Below are positions 1 through 8,188 of a stretch of 34,798 nucleotides of DNA, in pieces. The stretch spans positions 1 to 34,798 of the forward strand of contig VBGM01000036.1 of assembly GCA_005880855.1 (NCBI GenBank). The letters are read 5' to 3'. Numbering within the stretch: the stretch's first letter is position 1; the number at the start of each line of letters is the position of its first letter. The position numbers were made by a program, and so were the translations under genes. Below the pieces are notes generated by a model that had not been told where the DNA came from, made no database searches, and worked only from the letters and a program-made list of their open reading frames with translations. The stretch is from Chloroflexota bacterium. Lineage in GTDB: Bacteria > Chloroflexota > Dormibacteria > Dormibacterales > Dormibacteraceae.

Positions 1-198
1 TGTGTGGTTGCGGGCTGGCTCGCCGCAGCCGCGTGGTCGAAGTCGTACTGGGGCGCGGCGATGGCCCGTCAGATCGCGACATGGCGCCAGATCGCCGACG
101 CGATCTTTGCGTGGCTGGAGGAGGCGCAGTTGCCGGCCGACGCCCTGCAGCGTCTCAAGAGGTCGCTTGACGAGGTGGTCCCGCACCGCACCGCCTGA
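1..198 (+). CDS. C-terminal end of an unidentified protein (cut by window edge)
   Basis: An open frame enters from the left edge and stops at 198. About 65 residues are visible: a short Ala/Trp-rich hydrophobic start, then a probable amphipathic helical tail rich in Ala, Leu, Arg and Glu that ends VVPHRTA. I do not recognise a family. The next gene, on the same strand 69 bp away, is a polytopic membrane protein that could be a transporter permease, so this may be an upstream operon partner. The short, partial sequence gives no functional evidence. Confidence 0.45.
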   Translation, partial: CVVAGWLAAAAWSKSYWGAAMARQIATWRQIADAIFAWLEEAQLPADALQRLKRSLDEVVPHRTA

Positions 199-267
199 CA
201 GTCGACCGCTGCTGCTCGCGCGTCTTCTTTATATACGCAGCCGCCAAACCCTATCGTTTGACCGGCA

Positions 268-1176
268 ATGAACGGCACGTCTCTCGACCGGGGAAATCAA
301 CGCGCAACCGGCTTTGGCGATGAGATTCGGGTCGCCTGGGGCCGCACCTGGGGCCGGCGCCTGCTGCCAATGCTTCTGGCGGGCGTCGCGTTGTTGGTGG
401 TGGTCCAGCGCCTGGTGACGCCGGCGCCCTCAGGCGTCGTCCACGGCGAGCTCGGACGGCTCGCGACCGTCAATGAGACGATCGGTTTCGCGCTGATGGT
501 CGGTGCGTTGGTCAGCGCGTACGGGCTGCTGTCCCCCGACCTGAGCTCCGAGTTCGAGAGCATGAGCTCGCGCGGCAGGTCGGGCCCGCTCGCGTTCATG
601 GCGGGCCGGTTGGTGGTCGGCGTCGGCGGCCTCGCCCTGGCCGCGATCGTGCTGGGTCTTTTGGTCGAGGTGCTCGACTTCGGCGGGCGGTACCAGGGAG
701 AGGAGGCTTTCCATGTAGCCGTTCTGTTTGTGAACGCGGTGCCGCTCCTGATGCTGGCCATCGTCCTGACCTGCACCTTCGGACGCATCGTGGGCATGAT
801 CGCGTCGGTCGTCATGCTCAGCCTCGGCGCCGACGCCGCATACCAGCGTTCGGCGCTTGGCGACGGTTTCATAGCGCCGAGCGGGCTCTATTCCATCGAA
901 CAGGCCGTCGCCTGGCTGCTGCCTCGGCCGCTCGTCGATCCCTTCACTGGAATCGTGTTGATGGACCAGAGCGTGGCGCTGCAGCAGTTTCCGGTGCGGC
1001 AGGGGAGCGGTGTCTGGGGCTGGGACCTCATCCAGGTGTCGGGAGTCGCCGACATCGCGCTTTTCGCGGGTTACCTGATCGCGCTGGCGGCGCTGCTATA
1101 CCTGTCGTGCAGGTGGCGGGCAGCCCAGGCGCACAGCCGCTTCGTTCCCGTGGCGGGATGGTTGGAGGACCGCTAG
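268..1176 (+). CDS. Polytopic membrane protein, ABC-2-permease-like
   Basis: A 302-residue protein with about six hydrophobic segments, near residues 32-50, 70-90, 110-135, 148-170, 172-188 and 262-285. A basic N-terminal cytoplasmic stretch comes before the first segment and a short basic tail follows the last. Size and spacing resemble the membrane subunit of an ABC-2-type exporter, but I see no diagnostic motif and no ATPase gene lies in the window, so the call is tentative. ATG start at 268; the ribosome binding site is weak. A TATA-rich stretch at about 228-236 could be promoter sequence. It is convergent with the polymerase gene that follows. Confidence 0.6.
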   Translation: MNGTSLDRGNQRATGFGDEIRVAWGRTWGRRLLPMLLAGVALLVVVQRLVTPAPSGVVHGELGRLATVNETIGFALMVGALVSAYGLLSPDLSSEFESMSSRGRSGPLAFMAGRLVVGVGGLALAAIVLGLLVEVLDFGGRYQGEEAFHVAVLFVNAVPLLMLAIVLTCTFGRIVGMIASVVMLSLGADAAYQRSALGDGFIAPSGLYSIEQAVAWLLPRPLVDPFTGIVLMDQSVALQQFPVRQGSGVWGWDLIQVSGVADIALFAGYLIALAALLYLSCRWRAAQAHSRFVPVAGWLEDR

Positions 1177-1192
1177 AGCTCCTGATAAGGCT

Positions 1193-1250
1193 CGTTTGGC
1201 GCCAGAAATGCCGAATACCAGGCAGGCAAGGACCCCTCTGGCGTCAAACG
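1193..1250. repeat. Imperfect inverted repeat between convergent genes
   Basis: Arms at 1193-1205 (CGTTTGGCGCCAG) and 1238-1250 (CTGGCGTCAAACG) are complementary at 12 of 13 positions. The one exception would be a G-U pair in RNA. The spacer is 32 nt. It lies between the stop of the membrane protein (1176) and the stop of the convergent polymerase gene (1278), so a bidirectional terminator is possible, although no U-tract follows either arm. Confidence 0.5.
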
Positions 1251-1277
1251 TGCGGAATCGCTCGGCTGACCTTCAGG

Positions 1278-2531
1278 TCACTTTTCTTCCGGGTGGCCTG
1301 TGTTGCCGAATGCAATGCGATCCCGCACCACGGGCGCCCGGCCGAGGAGGCGAGCTCGCTGCACCGCGTCCTCGCCGAACCGATCGCGGATCGCGTCCAT
1401 CGCCACCTCGAGCCGCTCCCGCCGCGGCGGTGACGAACCCGCGAACAGATCCAACTGGCCGTCGCCGGCATTGCTCAGCCCCGCCAGCCCCACGCCCAGC
1501 GTGCCGACCGCGCGCCGCACGTCGCGTCCCGCGAGCAGCGCGAGCGCCGCGGAGTAAATCTCTTCGCCTGTCGCAATCGGGATGTCGAGCGTCGCCTGCC
1601 TGGAGAAACGATCCGTGTCCGGGCGGTAGACGACGCTAACCGAAACGACACGGCCGCGCCGGTCGGCCGCCCTGAGCCGGCGGCCCACCATCTCGGATAG
1701 GCGCATCAGCAGCTCCTCGAGCTCGCGTTGCGAGCTCGTCGATCGCGCGAGCACGTGCGAGTGGCTGTAGCTCTTGCGCGCGGGACCTTCGAACGCCCCG
1801 ACCTCGAATCCTCTCAGCCGCCGCAGCCAGGCATCGGCGACCGGTCGCTGAATGCCGGCGAAGAGCAGCTGCTCAGGGCTCGAGCGCAGGAAGTCAACCG
1901 GAGTACGGATTCCCGCCTTCAGCAGGCGACGTGCGGTGGCATCGGCGATGCCGGACAGGTCGGTCAGCCGTAGGCGCTCGAACACTGGGACCAGGTTGGT
2001 GTGGTCGATACGCTCTAGACCATCTCGCTTGTTAAGGTTCGATGCCTGCTTCGCCATCCAGATCGACGTGGAGATGCCGACTGAGCAGGTGATGCATTCG
2101 CCCACCTCGCGCCGCAGGGCGCGCTTGATGGAGCGGCCGACCTCCTCCGGCCCCAGCTTGACGAGGTTGGGGGTGCCCGCAAGGTTCAATGACGCCTCGT
2201 CTATCGACATACGCAAGACGTCAGGACTGTGCCTTCCCATGATGTCGACCAGCTGGTCCGAGACGATCCGATAGCGGGGCGGGTTCGGCTCCCGGATCGC
2301 GATCTGCGGATAGATCGCCTTCGCTTCGAACACCTTCATACCTGTCTTGATCCCCAGGTCACGGGCCTCCCGGGAGGCCGACACGATGGTCGCCGCATCC
2401 GTGGCGTACGCAGCGATCACCAGCGGGCGGCCGCGCAGGCTGGGATCGTGCTGCTGCTCGATCGAGGCGAAAGCGCAGTTCAGGTCGACCACCAGGGTCG
2501 TCGGGTCGTCGGTGTTCAGGCCGCTCTCCAC
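1278..2531 (-). CDS. dinB: Y-family DNA polymerase (DinB/Pol IV type)
   Basis: Error-prone translesion DNA polymerase, 417 residues. The palm begins with VVDLNCAFASIEQ, where Asp16 is the first metal ligand and Phe21 the likely steric gate. SIDEASL carries the catalytic Asp111-Glu112 pair. A helix-hairpin-helix region (DLSGIADATARRLL) and little-finger domain follow. A beta-clamp-binding motif, QLDLF, sits at residues 359-363. I chose GTG 2531 because a GGGAGAG ribosome binding site lies 5 nt upstream; an in-frame ATG at 2594 lacks one and would abut the divergent gene. A LexA-like palindrome at 2543-2556 sits just upstream of the ribosome binding site, implying SOS control. The second Asp of the usual DMD motif is Asn here. 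An ImuB-like role is less likely because the catalytic residues are present. Confidence 0.9.
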   Translation of the reverse strand: MESGLNTDDPTTLVVDLNCAFASIEQQHDPSLRGRPLVIAAYATDAATIVSASREARDLGIKTGMKVFEAKAIYPQIAIREPNPPRYRIVSDQLVDIMGRHSPDVLRMSIDEASLNLAGTPNLVKLGPEEVGRSIKRALRREVGECITCSVGISTSIWMAKQASNLNKRDGLERIDHTNLVPVFERLRLTDLSGIADATARRLLKAGIRTPVDFLRSSPEQLLFAGIQRPVADAWLRRLRGFEVGAFEGPARKSYSHSHVLARSTSSQRELEELLMRLSEMVGRRLRAADRRGRVVSVSVVYRPDTDRFSRQATLDIPIATGEEIYSAALALLAGRDVRRAVGTLGVGLAGLSNAGDGQLDLFAGSSPPRRERLEVAMDAIRDRFGEDAVQRARLLGRAPVVRDRIAFGNTGHPEEK

Positions 2532-2542
2532 GCTATCTCTCC

Positions 2543-2556
2543 CAAACAAATGTTTG
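2543..2556. promoter_or_regulatory. Putative LexA (SOS) box upstream of the Y-family polymerase
   Basis: CAAACAAATGTTTG consists of perfect 5-bp inverted arms (CAAAC/GTTTG) around AAAT. It matches the Gram-positive LexA consensus CGAACRNRYGTTYG at 13 of 14 positions. It lies between two divergent starts, directly next to the polymerase ribosome binding site, where a bound repressor would block transcription. Function is inferred from the match and the gene it precedes. Confidence 0.65.
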
Positions 2557-2594
2557 CACAGTTCGCAATCCAGCGGGAGGAGACAATTCGACAT

Positions 2595-3737
2595 GTGAAG
2601 ACGAAGGCCACCGATAACCTGCCTGCCGGCACCCTGATCGACGGGCCGGACATCACGCTGCAGGAGCTCCAGCTGGCGGTGCGCAACCACTCGATGCCGC
2701 TCGAAGCGCTCCAATTTCCAGTCACGCCCGTCGGTCTCCACTATCTCTTGATCCACTTCGACGTTCCGGCCGTGGACCCGGCGACCTGGGCGCTGACCAT
2801 CGGGGGCCGTGTGCGCCGCCCGATGCAGCTCGGCCTCGAGCAGCTCAGGGCCAGGCCGGCGAAAACGATCACGGTCACACTCGAGTGCGCGGGCAACGGC
2901 AGGGCCCGCCTGTCACCCCGGCCGTTGAGCCAGCCGTGGCTGGCGGAGGCGGTGGGAACGGCCGACTGGACGGGAACGCCTTTAGGCGCACTGCTCGACG
3001 AGGCCGAGCCGCTCGCGCAGGCGGGCGACGTGGTGTTCACCGGGATGGACCGCGGCATCCAGGGCGATATCGAGCAGCAGTACGAGCGCAGCCTCCCCCT
3101 CGCCGATTGCCGCCGCGACGAGGTCCTGCTCGCGTACGAGATCAACGGACAGCCGCTCCCGCCGCAGCACGGCTTCCCGCTCCGGCTGATCGTCCCTGGC
3201 TGGTACGGAATGGCGCACGTCAAGTGGCTTCGCGGCATCACCTTGCTGGATGGCGGCTTCCATGGCTACCAGCAGGCGACGGCATACCACGTCCGACTCT
3301 CCGACGACGATGCGGGCGTCCCGGTGACGAGGATGCTGCCGCGAGCCCTGATGGTCCCGCCCGGAATCCCCGACTTCGCGTCGAGACTCCGATTGGTCGC
3401 GCCTTCGCGTCAGATGCTGGCCGGCCGAGCATGGTCGGGGTATGGCGAGGTCACGAAGGTGGAGGTGAGCGTGGACGGCGGGCTCACATGGGATTCCGCA
3501 TCTCTGGGCGACAGCCTCTCCGAATACGCGTGGCGCCCATGGAGCTTCGAGTGGGATGCGCACGAGTCCGGCGAACATGAATTGTGCGTCCGCGCGACAG
3601 ACGCCGCCGGCAATATTCAGCCCACCACGCAGAGTTGGAACCGCGAAGGCGTACAGAACAACGCGGTCCAGCGTGTGCGTGTCGTTATCACCGAGTCCGC
3701 CGGGCTCGTGCAGAAGGCGGCCGACCAGCACCCTTAG
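2595..3737 (+). CDS. Sulfite-oxidase-family molybdopterin oxidoreductase
   Basis: A 380-residue protein of the sulfite oxidase superfamily. The molybdopterin-binding domain spans roughly residues 40-240 and contains the molybdenum-coordinating Cys98 in VTLECAGNGR. The C-terminal Mo-co dimerisation domain (about 250-370) contains KVEVSVDGGLTW and the AWRPWSFEW region. There is no heme domain, Tat signal or other export signal, so it is predicted to be a soluble cytoplasmic enzyme, closer in layout to plant-type sulfite oxidase. The substrate is unproven. GTG 2595 was chosen because a GGGAGG sequence ends 14 nt upstream; longer in-frame extensions run antisense through the polymerase gene and are unlikely. 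It needs molybdenum cofactor, as does the xanthine dehydrogenase encoded downstream. Confidence 0.85.
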   Translation: MKTKATDNLPAGTLIDGPDITLQELQLAVRNHSMPLEALQFPVTPVGLHYLLIHFDVPAVDPATWALTIGGRVRRPMQLGLEQLRARPAKTITVTLECAGNGRARLSPRPLSQPWLAEAVGTADWTGTPLGALLDEAEPLAQAGDVVFTGMDRGIQGDIEQQYERSLPLADCRRDEVLLAYEINGQPLPPQHGFPLRLIVPGWYGMAHVKWLRGITLLDGGFHGYQQATAYHVRLSDDDAGVPVTRMLPRALMVPPGIPDFASRLRLVAPSRQMLAGRAWSGYGEVTKVEVSVDGGLTWDSASLGDSLSEYAWRPWSFEWDAHESGEHELCVRATDAAGNIQPTTQSWNREGVQNNAVQRVRVVITESAGLVQKAADQHP

Positions 3738-3791
3738 CGCGCCCATTGATGGTGCCGTGCGATCCTTGTCCGCCTTGGGAGCTGAATCCCC

Positions 3792-4691
3792 GTGACCCGT
3801 CGCGGCCTGCTGCTGTTCGCGGCGATGTGCGTGATCTGGGGCATCCCATACCTGTTCATCCGCATCGCCGTAGGCGAGCTGACCCCCGCGACGCTCGTGT
3901 TCCTGCGCACGTTAGTCGCCGCCCTGGTGCTGCTGCCCATCGCCGCACGGCTGGGTGCGGTTCGCCCGGTACTGGTCCGCTGGAGACCCTTGCTCGTGTT
4001 CGCCGTGATCGAGATCGCCATTCCGTGGTTCGCCCTTTCCAGCGCGGAGCAGCGGATCTCCAGCTCGCTCACCGGGTTGTTGACGTCTGCCGTTCCACTC
4101 GTCGGCGTCGCGGTAGCGCCATTGTTCGGCAACCGCGAAGGCATCAGGCGCATGAATCTCGCCGGCCTGCTGGTCGGTCTCGCCGGGGTGGCTGCGATCG
4201 TGGGCCTGGACGTTCGTGCCACGGGTTGGCTCCCCCTGGCGGAGATGGCGGTGGTCGCGGTCTGCTACGCGGTTGGCCCGGCGATCCTCTCGCGCTTCCT
4301 GTCCGGGCTGCCATCCGTGGGCGTGATCGCGGCCGCGTTGGGGGTCTGTGCAGCCGGATATGCTCCCGTCGCGGTCGTGCAATGGCCGCGAACCATACCG
4401 AGCACCGGCGTGTTCGCATCGGTCGGGGTGCTCGCGCTGATCTGCACGGCGCTCGCGTTCCTTGTCTTCTTCGCGCTCATCGCCGAGATCGGTCCGGTGC
4501 GCGCCACCGTGATCACCTACATCAACCCCGCGGTGGCGGCCGTCGCCGGCGTCCTGGTGCTGCACGAGATGTTCACCGCCGGGATGGGTATCGGGTTCGT
4601 CCTGGTTCTGATCGGTTCGACGCTGGCTACACGCAGGGCGCGAGCTGCCTCACCGCCCGAGCCGGCGACGCCAAAAGTCACCGTTCGCTAG
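3792..4691 (+). CDS. EamA/DMT-superfamily transporter
   Basis: A 299-residue integral membrane protein with about ten hydrophobic segments arranged as two EamA repeats, typical for drug/metabolite exporters. The N-terminal GIPYLFIRIAVGELTPATLVFLR segment (read as two halves, GIPYLFIRIA and VGELTPATLVFLR) and the C-terminal ATVITYINPAVAAVAGVLVL segment are characteristic. The substrate cannot be predicted. GTG start with a GGGAG ribosome binding site about 9 nt upstream. It follows the molybdo-enzyme by 54 bp and precedes the purine operon by about 115 bp, so it may belong to either unit. Confidence 0.85.
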   Translation: MTRRGLLLFAAMCVIWGIPYLFIRIAVGELTPATLVFLRTLVAALVLLPIAARLGAVRPVLVRWRPLLVFAVIEIAIPWFALSSAEQRISSSLTGLLTSAVPLVGVAVAPLFGNREGIRRMNLAGLLVGLAGVAAIVGLDVRATGWLPLAEMAVVAVCYAVGPAILSRFLSGLPSVGVIAAALGVCAAGYAPVAVVQWPRTIPSTGVFASVGVLALICTALAFLVFFALIAEIGPVRATVITYINPAVAAVAGVLVLHEMFTAGMGIGFVLVLIGSTLATRRARAASPPEPATPKVTVR

Positions 4692-4806
4692 GAACAGGGG
4701 CCGGCCACGCTTCACCATGCGCTCGTTTGATGCCCGCCGGATCGCGCGGCTCGCTTGCGGAGTCATCCGTACGAGTGCTGAACCTTTGCGAGGCGGGGCC
4801 TTATCC

Positions 4807-6501
4807 TTGACCCTCATCGACGCGCATTGGATGGCTGTCGCGCGGGGTGACGAGCCGGCCGACCTCGTGCTGGCGGGCGGCAAGGTGCTCTCGGTGTTCA
4901 CCAAGGAGTGGCTGGAGGTGGACGTCGCCATCAAGGACGGCCACGTGGTCGGGCTCGGACGCTACGAAGGCAATACGCGTCAGGACGTTTCCGGCGCCTA
5001 CCTCGTGCCCGGCTTCATCGACGCCCACATGCACATCGAGTCGTCCAAGCTGATGGTCGACGAGTTCGCCCGGGCGGTCTTGGCCCATGGCACGACTGCG
5101 GTCGTCGCCGATCCCCACGAGATCGCCAACGTGCTCGGCACCGACGGCATCCACTGGCTCCTCGACTGCTGCGCCGACCTTCCGCTCGACGTGTACGTGA
5201 TGGCCTCCTCGTGCGTGCCGGCCTCGCGCTTCGAGTCGCCGCGGCGGCCGTTCACGACCGGCGACATCGAGAGCCTGCTGCGGCGCCACCGCACGATCGG
5301 CATCGCCGAGATGATGAACTTCCCAGGGGTCGTCGCCGGCGACGAGGCGGAGGTGGCCAAGCTCACGACCGGCCTCACCGACCACGTCGACGGCCATGCG
5401 CCCGGCCTGCACGGACCCGCGCTCAACGCCTACCTGGCGGCGGGCATCCGCTCGGATCACGAAGCCACCACCTATGAGGAGGCGCTCGAGAAGAGGCGGC
5501 TGGGGATGTGGGTGATGCTCCGCGAAGCCTCGATCGCGCGCAACCTGCGAGACCTCCTGCCGCTCGTCAAGCAGCATGGCAGCGACTGGTGCATGTTCTG
5601 CACAGATGACCGCGAGCCGAGCTTCATCGTCGAAGAGGGCCACATCAACCAGATGGTGCGAGTGGCGGTCGAGGAAGGCATCAGCCCAGAGGACGCGATC
5701 GTCATGGCGACGATCAATCCCGCCACCTATCACCGGCTCTGGCGTCTGGGCGCCGTCGCACCGGGCCACCAGGCCGACATTGTGGTGCTGAACGATCTCG
5801 TCTCGTTCCAGCCTCGCCAGGTTCTCAAGCGGGGCGCCCCGCCACGCTTCACCAAGCTCGAGGTCCCGGAGTGGGTCCGGCAGACGGTTCACCTGGCGCC
5901 TGTCTCCGCCGAGTCGTTCCGAGTCCCGAGCGGGCCCGCGCGCATGCGCGTGATCAAGGTCATCCCCGGCCAGCTGCTGACCGCGACCGACGCGGTCCAG
6001 CCCATGGTGCGAGACGGCGCCATCGTGGCCGACCCCGCGCGCGACCTCGTGAAGATTGCGGTGCTGGAGCGCCACCACGCCAGCGGGCGTATTGGCCTTG
6101 GGTTCGCGACGAACGTCGGGCTGCGGCGCGGCGCCTTTGCATCAACCGTGGCCCACGATGCCCACAACATGGTCGTGCTCGGAGTCGACGACACTGACAT
6201 GGCCGCGTGCGCGTGCAGGCTCGCCGAGATCGGCGGCGGCATCGTGATCGCCGATGGCGGCCGCATCGTCGAGGAGCTGCCCCTGCCGGTCGCGGGTCTG
6301 ATGAGCGACCAACCCCTCGCGCATGTGCACGAGAAGCTCAGGTCGATGGAGCGCCGGCTCGCGGGTATGGGCGTCTTTTTGGCCGCACCCTTCATGAGCG
6401 TGAGCTTCCTCGCGCTGTCGGTCATCCCCGAGCTGAAGATCACCGACCAGGGGCTGGTGGACGTCCGCCGATTCGAGCTGGTGCCGCTGGGTCTTGAGTG
6501 A
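4807..6501 (+). CDS. ade: Adenine deaminase
   Basis: Converts adenine to hypoxanthine and ammonia. About 564 residues, the usual length for the Ade family of the amidohydrolase superfamily. Visible motifs are ARGDEPADLVL near the N-terminus, metal-binding PGFIDAHMHIESS, DPHEIANVLG, the FCTDDREPSFIVEEGHI segment, and the C-terminal adenine deaminase domain with a VAHDAHNMVVLG motif. I prefer TTG 4807 because GAGGCGGGG lies about 8 nt upstream and the protein then starts like other Ade proteins; an in-frame ATG at 4717 would add 30 residues unlike the family. First gene of an eight-gene operon; its TGA overlaps the next start (GTGA). Confidence 0.93.
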   Translation: MTLIDAHWMAVARGDEPADLVLAGGKVLSVFTKEWLEVDVAIKDGHVVGLGRYEGNTRQDVSGAYLVPGFIDAHMHIESSKLMVDEFARAVLAHGTTAVVADPHEIANVLGTDGIHWLLDCCADLPLDVYVMASSCVPASRFESPRRPFTTGDIESLLRRHRTIGIAEMMNFPGVVAGDEAEVAKLTTGLTDHVDGHAPGLHGPALNAYLAAGIRSDHEATTYEEALEKRRLGMWVMLREASIARNLRDLLPLVKQHGSDWCMFCTDDREPSFIVEEGHINQMVRVAVEEGISPEDAIVMATINPATYHRLWRLGAVAPGHQADIVVLNDLVSFQPRQVLKRGAPPRFTKLEVPEWVRQTVHLAPVSAESFRVPSGPARMRVIKVIPGQLLTATDAVQPMVRDGAIVADPARDLVKIAVLERHHASGRIGLGFATNVGLRRGAFASTVAHDAHNMVVLGVDDTDMAACACRLAEIGGGIVIADGGRIVEELPLPVAGLMSDQPLAHVHEKLRSMERRLAGMGVFLAAPFMSVSFLALSVIPELKITDQGLVDVRRFELVPLGLE

Positions 6502-6983
6502 TCGCTCGCTTCAATGAAATGCCCGCCGAGGAGGCCGTCAGCAACCTCCATGAATGCTTCGCGTCGCGGCCATGGGCCGAGCGGGTTGCATCGGGGCGGC
6601 CGTATCGCGATTTCGAAAGCCTTATCGCCGCCTGCGATACCGCGTGGTCGGAGCTGGCCCCGTCCGACTGGCTGGCGGCCTTCGCGGCTCATCCGAGGAT
6701 CGGCGAGAGCGGTGGCCACGCGCCCGAGTCGTCGGAACGCGAGCAGGCCGGCGTTCGTTCAGCCTCTCCCGAAACCATGGCCGCGCTGGCCGATGAGAAC
6801 CGCCGCTACGAGGCGCGCTTCGGCCACGTGTTCCTCATCTCGGCCTCCGGCCGCACTGCCGATGAGATCCTCGTGGAGCTGCATCGGCGCATGCAAAACG
6901 ACTCCGCAACGGAGGTCGCCGTCGCGGCGGCCGAGCACCGCAAGATCACACGGATCCGGCTGGAACGCATGCTGAGCGAATGA
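6498..6983 (+). CDS. uraD: OHCU decarboxylase
   Basis: 2-oxo-4-hydroxy-4-carboxy-5-ureidoimidazoline decarboxylase, the last step from urate to S-allantoin. 161 residues, normal length. The HPRIGE motif (residues 65-70) carries the catalytic histidine, and FGHVFLISASGRTADEIL (about 108-125) is the second family signature. GTG start overlaps the adenine deaminase stop by 4 nt, and its own stop overlaps the next start (ATGA), so translation is probably coupled. Cytoplasmic. No anomalies seen. Confidence 0.95.
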   Translation: MIARFNEMPAEEAVSNLHECFASRPWAERVASGRPYRDFESLIAACDTAWSELAPSDWLAAFAAHPRIGESGGHAPESSEREQAGVRSASPETMAALADENRRYEARFGHVFLISASGRTADEILVELHRRMQNDSATEVAVAAAEHRKITRIRLERMLSE

Positions 6984-7315
6984 GCATCTCCACGCATGTG
7001 CTTGATATCGGTCGCGGCCGCCCTGCCGGCGGCATGGCGGTCATGCTCAGCCGGCGCCAGGCCGGAGGTCCGTGGTCAGTGGTCGGCCGCGCCGTCACCG
7101 ACTCCGACGGCCGCGTCAATGAGCTCTCGAGCGTGCCGCTCGAGGCGGGTGAGTATCGGCTGGACTTCGCCGCGGGTGAGTACTTCAAAGGGTCGGGAAC
7201 CCATGCCTTCTATTCGGAGGTGTCGGTCGTGTTTGTGGCCGCCGACGGCGATACGCACCTACATGTGCCCCTGCTGCTCAGCCCGTTCGGCTACTCGACG
7301 TACAAGGGTCGATGA
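6980..7315 (+). CDS. uraH: 5-hydroxyisourate hydrolase (transthyretin-like)
   Basis: Hydrolyses 5-hydroxyisourate, the product of urate oxidase, to OHCU. 111 residues, matching the family. Catalytic residues can be placed at His6 (STHVLD), Arg45 (SDGRV) and His95 (HLHVPLLLSP). The C-terminal signature is YSTYKGR, close to the usual YSTYRGS that separates the enzyme from vertebrate transthyretin. It has no signal peptide. Start and stop both form ATGA overlaps with its neighbours, so it sits in the expected order between uraD and uricase. Confidence 0.95.
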   Translation: MSISTHVLDIGRGRPAGGMAVMLSRRQAGGPWSVVGRAVTDSDGRVNELSSVPLEAGEYRLDFAAGEYFKGSGTHAFYSEVSVVFVAADGDTHLHVPLLLSPFGYSTYKGR

Positions 7316-8184
7316 CGATCGTCCTCGGCGACAACCAGTACGGCAAGGCCGAAACGCACCTGGTCCGGGTGAGCAGAGACGGCGAGACCCACCGAATCAA
7401 GGACCTGGTGGTCAGCATCGCCCTCGCCGGCGACTTCGGTGCCAGTCACCTTGCCGGAGACAACAGCAAGGTGGTGCCCACGGATACACAGAAGAACACC
7501 GTGTTCGCATTCGCGAAGGAAGCTCCGGTCGGCGAGAGCGAGGAGTTTGCGCTCCGCCTGGCCCGTCACTTCGCCGCCGACTTCGTCTCCGTCCATCGTG
7601 CGCGGGTGACCATCGAGGAGCATGGGTGGTCGCGCATCGAGGTTGGCGGTCGCCCGCACCCGCATGCCTTCGCCAGCGCCGGCGCGGAGAGGCGCTTGAC
7701 CACGGTCACCTCGACAAAGGACGCGGCGTGGGTCGTGTCAGGCCTCAGCGATCTCGTCCTCCTGAAGTCGACCGGCTCGGAGTTCTGGGGCTATCCGAAG
7801 GATCGCTACACGACCCTCGAAGAGACGCGTGACCGGGTGCTGTCGACGGGTGTTCTGGCCAGGTGGCGTTACGGCCGGCTCGATGTCGACTGGGCCACGG
7901 CGTTCACTCGGGCGCGGGGCGCGCTCGTCGAGGCGTTCGCATCGAAGCACAGCCTCGCGCTCCAGCAGACGCTGTATGCGATGGGCTCAGCGGCTCTCGA
8001 GGCCTGCTCGGACTTAGCAGAGATCCGCCTGTCGCTGACCAACAGGCATCACTTCGCGGTGGACCTCTCGCCGTTCGGGCTCGAGAACGCCAACGAGGTC
8101 TTTTACGCGCCGGACCGGCCGTATGGAGCTATCGAAGGGACCGTGACCCGAGACGATGCGCCGGAGCCTGGCCTGGCCTGGTAG
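7312..8184 (+). CDS. uox: Urate oxidase (uricase)
   Basis: Oxidises urate to 5-hydroxyisourate with O2, without a cofactor. 290 residues, typical. Active-site residues are visible: Lys12 in NQYGKAETH, Thr57-Asp58 in VVPTDTQKNT, Phe158 region (SEFWGY), and the NRHHF motif at 244-248 supplying the conserved His. The uricase signature LQQTLYAMG is at 217-225. ATG start overlaps the uraH stop. It works directly with the two upstream gene products. No peroxisomal-like tail, as expected in bacteria. Confidence 0.95.
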   Translation: MTIVLGDNQYGKAETHLVRVSRDGETHRIKDLVVSIALAGDFGASHLAGDNSKVVPTDTQKNTVFAFAKEAPVGESEEFALRLARHFAADFVSVHRARVTIEEHGWSRIEVGGRPHPHAFASAGAERRLTTVTSTKDAAWVVSGLSDLVLLKSTGSEFWGYPKDRYTTLEETRDRVLSTGVLARWRYGRLDVDWATAFTRARGALVEAFASKHSLALQQTLYAMGSAALEACSDLAEIRLSLTNRHHFAVDLSPFGLENANEVFYAPDRPYGAIEGTVTRDDAPEPGLAW

Positions 8185-8188
8185 CCGG

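Noticed and set aside
2229-2594. N-terminal extension of the molybdo-oxidoreductase
   Set aside because: The extension runs antisense through the polymerase catalytic domain and does not resemble the family; GTG 2595 gives the expected protein.
4717-4806. ATG start of adenine deaminase at 4717
   Set aside because: It adds 30 residues unlike other Ade proteins; TTG 4807 has a ribosome binding site and a family-like start. The choice is not certain.
4692-4806. Possible purine riboswitch before the adenine deaminase operon
   Set aside because: No aptamer-like conserved loops or terminator hairpin could be recognised in these 115 bases; only GC-rich palindromes such as GGCCGGCC.
4801-6078. 425-codon minus-strand open frame inside adenine deaminase
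   Set aside because: Antisense shadow; the plus-strand product has complete family motifs.
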